In this document: positions 44,243 to 53,401 of the stretch, piece after piece
Numbering within the stretch: position 1 is the first letter of the stretch
Layout of the letters: every line of letters begins with the position of its first letter
NCBI GenBank assembly: GCA_945619025.1
Contig: CALZBJ010000008.1
Coordinates: forward strand, 1-64,000
DNA from: CALZBJ01 sp945619025
GTDB taxonomy: Bacteria; Pseudomonadota; Gammaproteobacteria; Cardiobacteriales; Wohlfahrtiimonadaceae
Length of the DNA stretch: 64,000 nucleotides
Reading direction: 5' to 3'
The notes under the pieces: model-generated
Database searches by the model: none
Told to the model about the DNA's origin: nothing
The model's input: the letters and a program-made list of their open reading frames with translations, nothing else
Made by a program: the position numbers and the translations under genes

Positions 44243-45353
44243 TAAAATAGGTAATCGGGGTGATGATGCGAGCGAGCTCAATTTGCAGCAGCATCAACGC
44301 CCCAAACACAAGCAGCAGATAGGTGCTAATCAAATAGGTCTGTCTCAGGTCGCCCGTTAACAAAAATAGCGCGCCGCCACAACCGATCGTCAATCCTAAT
44401 AAGAGTAAAATCGCCGTTCTGCAGGGCTTTTTCGGCACGAAATGTTTTTTTAATGTTTCAAAATAAGAGAGCATTAATCCAAACGCCACAAAATTCATCA
44501 TAATACTGGAAAAAAGATCGATCGAAAGCAGATCACTCGATGTTACGATAACCTCGCCCGTTCCCATGAGTTTATGTGACACCACGACAAATACGAGCGT
44601 GAGGATCACCGCGATAATCGCCGTAATAAAAATGCGCAGAATAGAAATTTTCTGATAACGCACCCCCGTTAAGACAGTTCGCCAAGCAAGATATTGCAGA
44701 TAGAAAAAGACTCCGACAGCCATACAAATAAGGAGCGAAATAATGAGCACATTTTTAAGATTTTCGCTTACTAAACTATGGAAAAATGCAGAGATAATCG
44801 TAGCCCCTTCCAATCGAAAAAAGCCCAAAAAGAGTAGCGCCGTGAGTGAAAATGCGGTGATTGAGTGGCGTTTTTCAAGAGTAAAAACCTCTTTCTCAGC
44901 GCGCCAAATATGCATCCAAGTCGCCGAAAGAAACTGAAAGACTTTCCAGATAATAAGCCCCCATAAAAACGCAGCAATCATCGAGAGCATCACCAAAATA
45001 TACGGGGGATAGGCCATATACTCAATGCCTAAAACAAGATAGACCGCCCACCCCTCAAGCGCCTTTAATTGTATGTTTCCGAAGTAAGTGAGCAGCGAAA
45101 ACACCAATGCATAACCGACACTGCGCGCATCCAACATTTGAACCCGCTCATGCACACCAATCACCCACAACACCATCGCCAAAAATAACGCCATCGCCCC
45201 ACCTGAGAGCAAAACTTCGTGACCATATTGCGAAAGTGCGAACGTAACCCCTTTAGTTGTCATCGCGGTATAAAAATAATCCACTGATGCAATGATGAGA
45301 TAAAACAGTATCGATAATCCCGATAATATCGAGATGGGCAAAAGACGCATCAC
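44208..45353 (-). CDS. Polytopic membrane protein, unknown
   Basis: The family is not recognised. The 381-residue protein has about nine or ten hydrophobic helices spread over its length, few conserved-looking polar residues and a basic loop near 150-165 (WRAEKEVFTLEKRHS). Its C-terminal residues (ITYFTTVRETTRVRR) are encoded within the overlap with the convergent gene at 43040-44242. No transport or enzyme motif is seen. It is divergent from the small-peptide gene at 45552. Confidence 0.7.
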   Translation of the reverse strand: MMRLLPISILSGLSILFYLIIASVDYFYTAMTTKGVTFALSQYGHEVLLSGGAMALFLAMVLWVIGVHERVQMLDARSVGYALVFSLLTYFGNIQLKALEGWAVYLVLGIEYMAYPPYILVMLSMIAAFLWGLIIWKVFQFLSATWMHIWRAEKEVFTLEKRHSITAFSLTALLFLGFFRLEGATIISAFFHSLVSENLKNVLIISLLICMAVGVFFYLQYLAWRTVLTGVRYQKISILRIFITAIIAVILTLVFVVVSHKLMGTGEVIVTSSDLLSIDLFSSIMMNFVAFGLMLSYFETLKKHFVPKKPCRTAILLLLGLTIGCGGALFLLTGDLRQTYLISTYLLLVFGALMLLQIELARIITPITYFTTVRETTRVRR

Positions 45354-45493
45354 TCCCCCTTACTGGCGCAGACTTAAAATGGATGAAAATAAAGTATGAC
45401 ACATTGATCTATATGGGAGATCGCAAGAAAACTCAAGCCCGAATCGCCCGCTTCTTGAGCTCCATCTATATTTATCCACGAATCGTTTCTTAT

Positions 45494-45523
45494 TTGCCCC
45501 CGCCCCTCTTTTTTCAGTACAAT
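45494..45523 (+). promoter_or_regulatory. Promoter candidate for the 48-residue peptide gene
   Basis: TTGCCC (45494-45499), an 18-base spacer and TACAAT (45518-45523). RNA would start near 45530, about 22 bases before the ATG. Confidence 0.5.
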
Positions 45524-45551
45524 GATCCCCTATTAATGATAAGGAGACTCC

Positions 45552-45698
45552 ATGAGCAATAATGACGATTTAGACTTCGAATTCGACTTAGATGATCTCT
45601 ACAAAGATGTGCCAAAAAACTCCGATAATCCCATCGCGGCCGATAGCCCCGAGGTGATCGAAGACACCGGTTGCGCCGGCGGTGCGTGTACGCTGTAA
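45552..45698 (+). CDS. Small acidic peptide with C-terminal CAGGAC motif
   Basis: The family is not recognised. The 48-residue product is strongly acidic in its first 20 residues (MSNNDDLDFEFDLDDLYKDV), has a Pro/Asn/Ser middle and ends DTGCAGGACTL, with Cys at 41 and 46 separated by Ala-Gly-Gly-Ala. AAGGAG lies 5 bases before the ATG, a promoter lies 29 bases upstream, and a bidirectional terminator follows at 45739, so the evidence for a real gene is good. The two-Cys Gly-rich tail could bind metal, form a small disulphide loop or be a modification site. None of these is proven. Confidence 0.7.
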   Translation: MSNNDDLDFEFDLDDLYKDVPKNSDNPIAADSPEVIEDTGCAGGACTL

Positions 45699-45738
45699 AT
45701 GCACCCTAGAGCGTTCATGACCATTTAACTGACACAAT

Positions 45739-45770
45739 AAAACCCGCGTTCATCCGATGAGGCGGGTTTT
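45739..45770. terminator. Bidirectional terminator between the small peptide gene and iacH
   Basis: AAAACCCGC (45739-45747) and GCGGGTTTT (45762-45770) form a perfect 9-bp stem with T-runs on both strands. Confidence 0.88.
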
Positions 45771-45773
45771 TGT

Positions 45774-47057
45774 TTAAATCTCTTTTTTCTTATCAAATAA
45801 TGAATAAGCTAAATTCAACAGCCGATCATCCCCTTCTAGTCCAATGAGTTGAACGCCTAGAGGTAGTAGTTGATCTTCTGCAATCGGCAACGTAATGACG
45901 GGAAACCCTAACGCTTGCCACGGCCGGCTCATAAAAGGTTTTCCCGTATGTTGAATTCCGGTTGGGGCAACTCCTGGTGCTGAAGGCGCTGTAATGGCCG
46001 TAATATTATTTTGCCCGCGCCACTGCTTTAACGCTTCTTTTTGCTCACATAAATCCTGCTTCATCGTACAGTATTCTTTATAAGAAAACGTTAAACCTGT
46101 TTCTATTAAATCGGCTAACAAAGCATCTATTTCTCCATTAAAATACTCAATGGATAAGTTTCGCGCGACCTCGAAAGCCATAATAAAATAATGTTGCTCC
46201 GCTATTGTTTTAATATCAAGCTCATTGGGTAAATGAACACAATTAATCCCTTGAGATCGTAATGATTCAATCCAAGTCAAAAAGACTCGCTGCATAGCAA
46301 GATCTATCTCCCCTAGCATTTCGCCATCGCATATCCCGATATTTAATTCTGATAAGTCAATGGGTTGCAGCTCTGTTTTCGGACGCATTAATAACAAATC
46401 CCGAATCAACATGACATCTTCAACACTTTGAGTCAGTATCCCTAAGCTATCTAATGATTGCGCTAATGGTTGAATATTTCTCATTGAAAATTCGCCATGC
46501 GTTCCTACATACCCAATGCAGCCACAATACGAGGCAGGACGAATGACCGATGCAGCTGTCTGAGTGCCTAAGGCAAAAGGGATCATGCCATCAGATACTG
46601 CTGCCGCAGATCCACTTGACGATCCTCCCGGTGTACAATCTAATTTTTTAGGATTGCGGGTTACTCCTGGATTAAAAAATGCGAAGCTGGTTGTGACTGT
46701 TTTTCCCATGACAATGCCACCATAATGCTTGAGCAAATTTACACTCACTGCATCTTGAAGTGGCTGCCGATTTTGATAGATATCCGCCCCTAACGTTGTA
46801 GGCATATCCATCGTATCAATCACATCTTTAACGCCAAATGGTAATCCTTTAAGAATAGATTGTTCATAATACGTTTTATGAGCTAAATAGTGAGCTAAAT
46901 AATCATCATATGACCGCAAGTATTGCCAAGCATTCACCTCATCTTCTCTTTGTTGAATGCGCTGATAATACGCTTCAATAACCGATTCAACTCTAAGCTC
47001 TTTATGCTCAATTAGCGTCAGCAACTTGTGTAATGGTTTTTGTGTGAGATTATGCAT
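45774..47057 (-). CDS. iacH: Amidase-signature protein IacH
   Basis: An amidase-signature hydrolase of 427 residues. The catalytic Lys is in GLPFGVKDVIDT, the cis-Ser in CTPGGSSSGSAAAVSDG and the nucleophile Ser in GTQTAASVIRPAS. The iac clusters of indole-3-acetate degraders carry an amidase, IacH, thought to act on an amide intermediate late in the route. That step is less well established than the first ones. The ATG at 47057 has AGTGAGG 9 bases upstream. An ATG at 47087 would add ten residues but has no site. It is the last gene of the operon and ends 4 bases from the terminator. Confidence 0.85.
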   Translation of the reverse strand: MHNLTQKPLHKLLTLIEHKELRVESVIEAYYQRIQQREDEVNAWQYLRSYDDYLAHYLAHKTYYEQSILKGLPFGVKDVIDTMDMPTTLGADIYQNRQPLQDAVSVNLLKHYGGIVMGKTVTTSFAFFNPGVTRNPKKLDCTPGGSSSGSAAAVSDGMIPFALGTQTAASVIRPASYCGCIGYVGTHGEFSMRNIQPLAQSLDSLGILTQSVEDVMLIRDLLLMRPKTELQPIDLSELNIGICDGEMLGEIDLAMQRVFLTWIESLRSQGINCVHLPNELDIKTIAEQHYFIMAFEVARNLSIEYFNGEIDALLADLIETGLTFSYKEYCTMKQDLCEQKEALKQWRGQNNITAITAPSAPGVAPTGIQHTGKPFMSRPWQALGFPVITLPIAEDQLLPLGVQLIGLEGDDRLLNLAYSLFDKKKEI

Positions 47058-47168
47058 TTTAGTTAACCTCACTTGCCGATTTGGCATCTACAATAATATC
47101 GATCATATCGATTCTTCCTTATTATTTTTATTCTGATAAATCGATGTTTAAACTTTTCTACTTAGCGA

Positions 47169-47678
47169 TTATGCACTTTCTCTTGCATGTTCAACCTGAT
47201 GATAACGACGATTAAAATAGATCAATCCTTTCAACGCCTCAGGTGATTCTTTCGCAATCGCGGTTGCAATCACTTCAGCATAAAAAATAGTGTGTGTTCC
47301 AACATCATGTTTCGCGACAATTTCACAATCAAATGTCACCAATGCCTCTTTAAGTGCAGGTGCTTTACTGCTTAAGTGATACCAATTTCCCTCACTAAAA
47401 CGCTCATAAATCGAAAGTGATTTATTCGAAAAAGCTTTCGAAATTGATTCACACTCCGCGGATAAAACATTGACGCACAGATGGCTATTTTTATTGAAAT
47501 GCGAGTGAGCCGCTGACGATCGATTAATGCAGACTAAAAGTGTCGGTGGATCATCTGTTACGCTGCACACCGCGGAGGCTGTTAGCCCATAATCGCCCTC
47601 TTCACCCGTTGTCGTAATAATATTGACCGCGCCTGTTAGTAAGCTCATAGCATCTCTAAATTCATGTGTGTTAATCAT
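47169..47678 (-). CDS. iacG: Flavin reductase IacG
   Basis: This NAD(P)H:flavin reductase of the HpaC/split-barrel family has 169 residues with FRDAMSLLTGAVNIITT, GLTASAVCSVTDDPPTLLVCINRSS and the late LIYFNRRYHQV. In the IAA pathway it supplies reduced flavin to the monooxygenase IacA. TAAGAGG precedes the ATG. It lies 21 bases after iacF and 111 before the iacH start. Confidence 0.88.
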   Translation of the reverse strand: MINTHEFRDAMSLLTGAVNIITTTGEEGDYGLTASAVCSVTDDPPTLLVCINRSSAAHSHFNKNSHLCVNVLSAECESISKAFSNKSLSIYERFSEGNWYHLSSKAPALKEALVTFDCEIVAKHDVGTHTIFYAEVIATAIAKESPEALKGLIYFNRRYHQVEHARESA

Positions 47679-47699
47679 TTCAAATTTCCTCTTAAAATA

Positions 47700-48656
47700 T
47701 TAGATATCTAAAACCAATTTTTCCGTTTTAGACCGAGAACAACAAACCAAAATCAGCTCATTACTCTCTTTTTCCTCATCTGTTAAATAAACGTCACGAT
47801 GATCCGGTTCACCCTCTAAAACATCACACAAACATGCGCCACAAATACCTTGCTCACACGATTTTTCGATCTTAATGCCTTCTCGCGCTAAAGCCTCTAA
47901 AATGCTCTCATTTTGAGACACTTGAATATTTTTTTGGCTGCGAACGCATTCAATTTCAAACGCCTCGCCACCTAATTCCAAATCCGTTGCAAACAGCTCT
48001 TTATGAATATTTTGCTTTATGACGCCGTTTTTATTTAAAACATCCTCAACCCATTCAATAAACCCCAGAGGGCCACAAATGTAGTAATGTGCGTCTTTAG
48101 GTTGATTTTTTAATTGGATTGGTAACTCTTTCTTATGATCGCAGCCACAATCATGAAATAAAAATGTGACCCGATCTTGGAAACTTGCTTCTCTTAACTC
48201 GTTAACAAAGCCAACCTTTTGACTATCACGACCACAATAATAGAGCTCAAATGATGAATTTTCGTGCTCCAACGCATACGCCATGGATAAAATAGGAGTT
48301 ATACCGATCCCCCCACTAATCAATACGCTATGAGATGCTTCGGTATTTAAAGGAAATAGATTTTTGGGATAACCAATTGTAAGTTGCTGCCCAACAGCAA
48401 ATGTATCGTGAATGGTTTTTGACCCTCCTCGAGACGACGGATCTTTCAAAATGCCCAACCGATAGATATTACCTTGCTCAACAGATTGACATAACGAATA
48501 CTGACGTATCGTTGACTCATTGATATGCAGATCAATATGAGACCCTGCTTCAGCTTGTGGTAGCGGCACTCCTTGATCAGAAACGAGCTCCAAAACTAAA
48601 ATATCATCTCCCTGCTTTTCACAGCTTTGGATTGTTACTGTTAATAATTTCTCCAT
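47700..48656 (-). CDS. iacF: Ring-hydroxylating dioxygenase reductase IacF
   Basis: This class IA oxygenase reductase has 318 residues. It has an FMN/ferredoxin-reductase half with RQYSLCQS and the nucleotide motif LISGGIGITPILSMAYAL, and a C-terminal plant-type 2Fe-2S domain with CEQGICGACLCDVLEGEPDHRDVYL. It passes electrons from NAD(P)H to the Rieske oxygenase IacCD. GAGGAG lies 7 bases before the ATG. Confidence 0.9.
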   Translation of the reverse strand: MEKLLTVTIQSCEKQGDDILVLELVSDQGVPLPQAEAGSHIDLHINESTIRQYSLCQSVEQGNIYRLGILKDPSSRGGSKTIHDTFAVGQQLTIGYPKNLFPLNTEASHSVLISGGIGITPILSMAYALEHENSSFELYYCGRDSQKVGFVNELREASFQDRVTFLFHDCGCDHKKELPIQLKNQPKDAHYYICGPLGFIEWVEDVLNKNGVIKQNIHKELFATDLELGGEAFEIECVRSQKNIQVSQNESILEALAREGIKIEKSCEQGICGACLCDVLEGEPDHRDVYLTDEEKESNELILVCCSRSKTEKLVLDI

Positions 48657-48670
48657 TACTTATCTCCTCA

Positions 48671-49405
48671 TTAACGCATCCATAACCCGCCATTGACATC
48701 CCATGTTGCCCCCGTTGTAAAACTCGCCTCATCAGAGCAAAGTAGACAAGAGACGTTCCCAAGCGTTTTTACCGGAATTGTATTAATAATATTATTGAGT
48801 TTTTCTTTTGGGATACTGGCAACTGCTGGAGAGTCATGAGGCCCTGGCGCAATGGCATTTACCGTAATATTAAAGGGGGCAAACTCTTTTGCAAATACTT
48901 TGGTTAACGTGATAATCGCTCCCTTAGAGGCTGCATAATGAGCCCCGGTTGCTGTACCACCATTTTGTCCGGCTAGTGAAGACAAATTAACAATCCGTCC
49001 ATATTGAATTTGCTTAAAATATTCACCAAACACTTGGCATGACAAAAAAACACTCAATTGATTCGTTGATGAAACGGAAACAAATTCATCCGTAGAAATA
49101 TCCATTAATGCTGTAGTTTCAGTGATCGCCGCATTATTAATGACCGCTTCTATTGAGCCCCAGCGTTGAATCAAATCATCTCGAACGGTGATAAAATCCT
49201 GTTTTTTTGTAACATCGAGCTGCATAGGAATAATTGATTGCGCCGCATCAATGCGATGCTCTAATAATTCATCTACCGTTTTCTCAGCTGCGGCTAAATT
49301 GATATCTGTTACAGCAACTGAATAGCCTTGACTAATAAAGGCCTTAGCAATGGCACGCCCAAGACCTTGCGCAGCACCTGTTATTACAACATGACGTGTT
49401 AGCAT
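48671..49405 (-). CDS. iacE: Short-chain dehydrogenase/reductase IacE
   Basis: A classical SDR of 244 residues from the ATG at 49405, which has AAGGAG 8 bases upstream. The longer frame to 49441 overlaps iacD and lacks a site. The cofactor motif is VITGAAQGLGRAIA, NNAA follows, and the catalytic Ser and Tyr-x-x-x-Lys are in NLSSLAGQNGG and HYAASKGAI. In the IAA route it is assigned to oxidoreduction of a hydroxylated/oxo-indole intermediate. The exact substrate is inferred from the cluster. Confidence 0.88.
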   Translation of the reverse strand: MLTRHVVITGAAQGLGRAIAKAFISQGYSVAVTDINLAAAEKTVDELLEHRIDAAQSIIPMQLDVTKKQDFITVRDDLIQRWGSIEAVINNAAITETTALMDISTDEFVSVSSTNQLSVFLSCQVFGEYFKQIQYGRIVNLSSLAGQNGGTATGAHYAASKGAIITLTKVFAKEFAPFNITVNAIAPGPHDSPAVASIPKEKLNNIINTIPVKTLGNVSCLLCSDEASFTTGATWDVNGGLWMR

Positions 49406-49424
49406 ATAAGCGCTCCTTATGTTG

Positions 49425-49907
49425 TTACAGAATATAACCAATCCCCATCAAGGCATTGTCTGAATTGACAAGCTTGACCACTTTTTGCAAAATTCTGAAT
49501 TGTCCATCGTCTAAAATAAGTTGGTACTCTATGTGAGATGAATAGAGCTTTAATGCATCTTTTCGATACTCTCGTAGATGCTGAGCACAACGAATTTTTA
49601 CGCTCTGCCCATCCTTTTCAAGTAAACGAAATGAGCCAATGGTTCTCACTGTTTTTGCTGGAGGATGTGTAGAGATTGACTCCCCATTTTGTAATCTTGA
49701 CACTCGTAATTGCCGCATCGTCGCATTATCGTATGCATAATTTAAATGATTAATATACTCTTCAGAACAGAGATCTGATTTAATCGGAATAATATAAAGC
49801 CCACTTTCATCCCAAAGATCTAACCAAGCATCTAGCTCACCATGATCGAGCATGTCCGCTTCTTGCCAAATAAATTCAACGGCCTGTAAAAAAATATTGT
49901 TTGTCAT
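49425..49907 (-). CDS. iacD: Aromatic-ring-hydroxylating dioxygenase beta subunit IacD
   Basis: The 160-residue protein has the NTF2-like cone fold of oxygenase small subunits: AVEFIWQEADMLDHGELDAWLDLWDESGLYIIP, then HLNYAYDNATMRQLRVSRL and a strand-rich second half. It has no metal site and is structural. It sits directly downstream of the Rieske alpha subunit, as the pair requires. GAGAGA precedes the ATG. Confidence 0.88.
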   Translation of the reverse strand: MTNNIFLQAVEFIWQEADMLDHGELDAWLDLWDESGLYIIPIKSDLCSEEYINHLNYAYDNATMRQLRVSRLQNGESISTHPPAKTVRTIGSFRLLEKDGQSVKIRCAQHLREYRKDALKLYSSHIEYQLILDDGQFRILQKVVKLVNSDNALMGIGYIL

Positions 49908-49926
49908 ATCGTATCTCTCTTATCAA

Positions 49927-51207
49927 TTACTCAGCACTCATGAGTTTTTTCCATTGACGATATGCAGCTCTCATACCGGTCTCAGCACTCACATCACTTT
50001 TTAGTCCATCGGGGGTTTTAACTTCATTGGGTAAGCCGCGATTTAGCATAATCCATAAGTCCTTACCGGCATATGCGCCTTTTTGCACTCGCTCCCAGGC
50101 TTCTGAGTCATCCGGCGTTCCAAAGCCTAAAGGACCTTGAAAATGCTCATGCAGTCGTACTCTATATTGATTGGCAATGTCTGGCCCACCATCCATCACA
50201 ATCGCACAATGATGAATTTCCGTCTCTTTAACACTGATGGGTTGAAGCACTCTAAAAAAAGACATTGAGCAGGCAATATTGGGGAAAATATTTAAGTTAA
50301 ACCCGGTTCCACCGACAGCGCGTACAATTTTACGAACAGACGACTCCTCATGCCCTTCACTACGAAGTGCTTCAGCTAAAGCCTCGAAACGCCCCGGAAT
50401 GTCACGCTCCAAATCCTCTTCCAAGTCCACTAATTGCGGCATCATTACCATCACGCTATGCCCATTTCCTAAATCTTCAACAAAGCCCGCTCCTTCAACG
50501 AAATCAAATTGCTCTTCTGTTTGATTATCCACAGAGCTCAAAAACGATTTATGCACTAAGGGAAAGTGATAGGCATCCGTTGTATTTTCAAGTTGAATCT
50601 TCCAGTTCCCTGGAAAGCGAAAGCGATGCTCGCCTAATACTTTAATAGGATAGCCAGCCCCCTGTTTCATAAATAGATCAATCCATTTTTTTGCCGGCCC
50701 TAAAAAATCGCTTAATGGCTCAATATCATTATTAAACGTTGCAAAAACCATTCCTTGATATTGCTCTGTACGCAAACGAACGAGAGGAAGTTCGTCTTTA
50801 TTAATGCAATCACCATAGCTATCAGGGTGCGGAATGGCGCGTAATGAACCATCTAAACCATAACTCCAACCATGATAAGGACATACAAAACTATTGGTTT
50901 TACCTTTGTGGAGCTCGCACACCGTTGCCGCGCGATGACGACAACGATTTAACAGAACATGAATCTCTTTCTTACGATCTCTTGTAACAATAACGGGTTG
51001 ATTACCAATCGTAATGGTTTTATAACTCCCCGCTTCAGGGAGTTCACTTGCATGCGCAACCCAAACCCATGTTTGACTAAAAATACGCTTTAACTCTTCT
51101 TGAAAAAGCGCCTCGTCGGTATAAAGAGAGGTATGAACTCGATCATCTTGGACTAGTTCACGAATCACTTCGCTTGAAAATAGATTATTTTTTACATAAT
51201 TACTCAT
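49927..51207 (-). CDS. iacC: Rieske-type dioxygenase alpha subunit IacC
   Basis: The catalytic subunit has 426 residues. The Rieske 2Fe-2S ligands are CRH in NRCRHRAATVCEL and CPYH in FVCPYHGWSYGLDG. The mononuclear iron site is in NTTDAYHFPLVHKSF (D-x-x-H-x-x-x-x-H type), with the carboxylate ligand later. In IAA catabolism IacC and IacD, fed by IacF, hydroxylate an oxo-indole intermediate on the way to catechol. It stands 33 bases after iacI. Confidence 0.92.
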   Translation of the reverse strand: MSNYVKNNLFSSEVIRELVQDDRVHTSLYTDEALFQEELKRIFSQTWVWVAHASELPEAGSYKTITIGNQPVIVTRDRKKEIHVLLNRCRHRAATVCELHKGKTNSFVCPYHGWSYGLDGSLRAIPHPDSYGDCINKDELPLVRLRTEQYQGMVFATFNNDIEPLSDFLGPAKKWIDLFMKQGAGYPIKVLGEHRFRFPGNWKIQLENTTDAYHFPLVHKSFLSSVDNQTEEQFDFVEGAGFVEDLGNGHSVMVMMPQLVDLEEDLERDIPGRFEALAEALRSEGHEESSVRKIVRAVGGTGFNLNIFPNIACSMSFFRVLQPISVKETEIHHCAIVMDGGPDIANQYRVRLHEHFQGPLGFGTPDDSEAWERVQKGAYAGKDLWIMLNRGLPNEVKTPDGLKSDVSAETGMRAAYRQWKKLMSAE

Positions 51208-51239
51208 AGTGTTATCTCTTATTGTTAGTTTTATAATTA

Positions 51240-51755
51240 TTATTTCGGAACACTAAATAACTCAGCACTGTCCCAAGCATCCACTGGCTTACTGAATAAA
51301 TTTCTCGTCTTAAAATGAGAGATGACCCATTGCTTGTCTTGCAAGCAAAACGTCGCTTGAATTTTGGCTGCATTTAAATATGATTGGTTATTGTTAAGCG
51401 TTGAGGTTTGGAGCATCATCCATTCTCCCTCAGCTTTAGTATTGCATGGCTGAATACAGACAGATTCAGCTGTTAAAAAATGATAATTTAAACGAAAATG
51501 AGGCTGCCCTGTCTCATAGGTTTTAAACATCTTATGAATTTCGGATTTACCCTCAATTCGGCCAAACAAAGCACTGTAACGCTCTCCAACTCCTTCCCAG
51601 ATCGCATCCTCAGAAAAAAGTTCCTTTAAGTCATCCGCCCGCCCTTTACTCACATCATCACAAAGGCGCATATAATCAGTCATACATTGGCGAATACTAT
51701 ACTCTGCTTCTATGCGTAAAAGTCGCGCCTGTAATAGCGTCAAATCGTTACACAT
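51240..51755 (-). CDS. iacI: SnoaL/NTF2-like protein IacI
   Basis: The 171-residue protein has a NTF2-like pattern: SIRQCMTDYMRLCDDVSKGRADDLKELFSEDAIWEG, GRIEGKSEIHKMFKTYETG, and LNYHFLTAESVCI. It matches by fold and position the IacI of Acinetobacter-type iac clusters, whose enzymatic part has been unclear. It lies 5 bases after iacB and is translated from AGAGA before the ATG. Confidence 0.82.
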   Translation of the reverse strand: MCNDLTLLQARLLRIEAEYSIRQCMTDYMRLCDDVSKGRADDLKELFSEDAIWEGVGERYSALFGRIEGKSEIHKMFKTYETGQPHFRLNYHFLTAESVCIQPCNTKAEGEWMMLQTSTLNNNQSYLNAAKIQATFCLQDKQWVISHFKTRNLFSKPVDAWDSAELFSVPK

Positions 51756-51760
51756 AGGCT

Positions 51761-52117
51761 TTATCTCTGAATCACTAATTCTCGACCGATACGCGCTTCA
51801 ACTTTGCAGTACCGCCAAAGCTTATACGTTCCATCGCCGACCAGTGTCGTTCTAAATAAGTTGCACGCTTGATGCACCAAATCTAAATTTTGAAAATCCG
51901 CAAGAATATAGGTTGTCCATGGATAACCAAAACTGGGCCCAACCATACTTTGATCATCATCTAAATTACCTAATACTTGCACTCCTTCAAGTGTATGGAT
52001 TCCTTCCCACATATCACCAAAGGCACTCCAAACCTGCTTTGCCTCTTCTGCTGGGGCATCGAAGAAATTCTGATTAATTCCTATGCACAAAAGGACTCGT
52101 AATGATTGCTTACTCAT
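51761..52117 (-). CDS. iacB: Small conserved protein IacB
   Basis: A 118-residue protein with no catalytic motif I can recognise. It has an alternating pattern with RVLLCIGINQNFF, EEAKQVWSAFGDMWE, TYILADFQNLDLV and a central Asp/Tyr-Pro region, and resembles a dimeric alpha/beta-barrel type fold. Position right after iacA is that of iacB in known indole-3-acetate clusters. TAGGAG lies 9 bases before the ATG. Confidence 0.8.
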   Translation of the reverse strand: MSKQSLRVLLCIGINQNFFDAPAEEAKQVWSAFGDMWEGIHTLEGVQVLGNLDDDQSMVGPSFGYPWTTYILADFQNLDLVHQACNLFRTTLVGDGTYKLWRYCKVEARIGRELVIQR

Positions 52118-52172
52118 ACTATTTATCTCCTAAAATCGAAATCATATTGCTGGCGTAAAAATACCATTCTCA

Positions 52173-53309
52173 CTACAGAAAACCGGGCGTAGGCTCATGC
52201 CCAAACAACACCGCCCCTGCATTTTGAAAGGTTAAATCCCCCATAAAGGCATGCTGCGTTAACACATTCATATCATTGACATAACGCGCTAAAGGATGAC
52301 CATTGTAAATAGCACTCATCCCAGCCATCAGCTGTAAGTGACGGGTAACTTCCGAGCATGTTCTTGTGAGTTGAGTGCTCGATAAGCGCATCTGCATAAT
52401 TTGCTCTTTAGATGGAGCATTTCCGGCTAAAATACTCTCCCAAGTTTGATTGATCGCCTCATAAAACCAACTGCGAGCACCTTCAAAACGTGCAACGAGC
52501 TGTGCAAAATTAAATTGGGTCACGGGACGCTCCCCCATTTTGACACCTCCCGTAATAGAACGACCTTCAGCCATACTTTTAAATTGCTTAATCGCGGCTT
52601 GTGTTATACCTGCCCCCGTAATAACTAACACTTGTGTTGCAAAGGAGAGCGACGGATAGCGGAAAAAAGGCTCATCCAATTGTGATGCTGACCCTCGTAT
52701 AAACGTCCAATCCTCATCAACAAATTGATTATTCACTACTAAATCATGGCTTCCCGTCCCTCTTAAGCCTACGGTATCCCACGTCATATCAATCTCAACA
52801 TCTTGTTTAGGCAAGACTGCCATTCGTGGTAGACCAAGAGCACTTTCGCCTTCCATCGGCATAATTCCGACACCGACAATATCTGCACTCATGCAACCAC
52901 TAGAAAATTTCCATCTACCACTGACACAATATTGATTGTTAGATTTCTGTGCGGGCTGAGGAGGAAAAATGCCTCCAGCAAAAATAATATCGGGCGTTTT
53001 TGAGTATAATTTCTCTAATGTTTTGACAGGTAATGCGCCAAAGTAGGCAGGACTCATACCAAAACTTGCCACCCATCCCGCTGATCCATCTGCCTCTGAG
53101 ATTTTTTCAATTAAGCGACAAAATTCTGCTGGAGACTGCTCAAGCCCCCCAAAACGTTTAGGAACCATCGCTCGATAAATTCCATACTTCTTAAATCCTT
53201 CCACAATATCCGAAGAGATATAGCCTTGCGTTTCGAACTCCCCCGATAAACCTCTGGTGCGAACGTCATCTAAAAAGTCATTAAAATCTTTATTACTTAC
53301 ACAATCCAT
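52173..53309 (-). CDS. iacA: Indole-3-acetate monooxygenase IacA (acyl-CoA-dehydrogenase-fold flavoprotein)
   Basis: IacA carries out the first hydroxylation of indole-3-acetate using reduced flavin from IacG. The protein has the acyl-CoA dehydrogenase fold of group D flavin monooxygenases: MVPKRFGGLEQSPAEF, SEADGSAGWVASFG, GRWKFSSGCMSAD, TWDTVGLRGTGSHD and a helical C-domain. It lacks the catalytic Glu logic of real acyl-CoA dehydrogenases, as expected. Two ATGs lie close together. The one at 53309 has AAAGGAG 6 bases upstream and gives 378 residues, while the one at 53315 touches the GGAG. It leads the iac operon and a palindromic operator candidate lies 57 bases upstream. Confidence 0.88.
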   Translation of the reverse strand: MDCVSNKDFNDFLDDVRTRGLSGEFETQGYISSDIVEGFKKYGIYRAMVPKRFGGLEQSPAEFCRLIEKISEADGSAGWVASFGMSPAYFGALPVKTLEKLYSKTPDIIFAGGIFPPQPAQKSNNQYCVSGRWKFSSGCMSADIVGVGIMPMEGESALGLPRMAVLPKQDVEIDMTWDTVGLRGTGSHDLVVNNQFVDEDWTFIRGSASQLDEPFFRYPSLSFATQVLVITGAGITQAAIKQFKSMAEGRSITGGVKMGERPVTQFNFAQLVARFEGARSWFYEAINQTWESILAGNAPSKEQIMQMRLSSTQLTRTCSEVTRHLQLMAGMSAIYNGHPLARYVNDMNVLTQHAFMGDLTFQNAGAVLFGHEPTPGFL

Positions 53310-53365
53310 TTTCATCTCCTTTTACCTTCTTATCGTTCTTATTGGTAAAATGGTGTTTACTTAAA

Positions 53366-53385
53366 TTAGTTGAAAATTCAAGTAA
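53366..53385. promoter_or_regulatory. Candidate IacR operator, proximal
   Basis: TTAGTTGA-AAAT-TCAAGTAA is a palindrome with one mismatch, 57-76 bases before the iacA start. It shares both half-sites with the distal palindrome, apart from one base. Confidence 0.65.
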
Positions 53386-53401
53386 ATTGGCTGCTTAAAA
53401 A

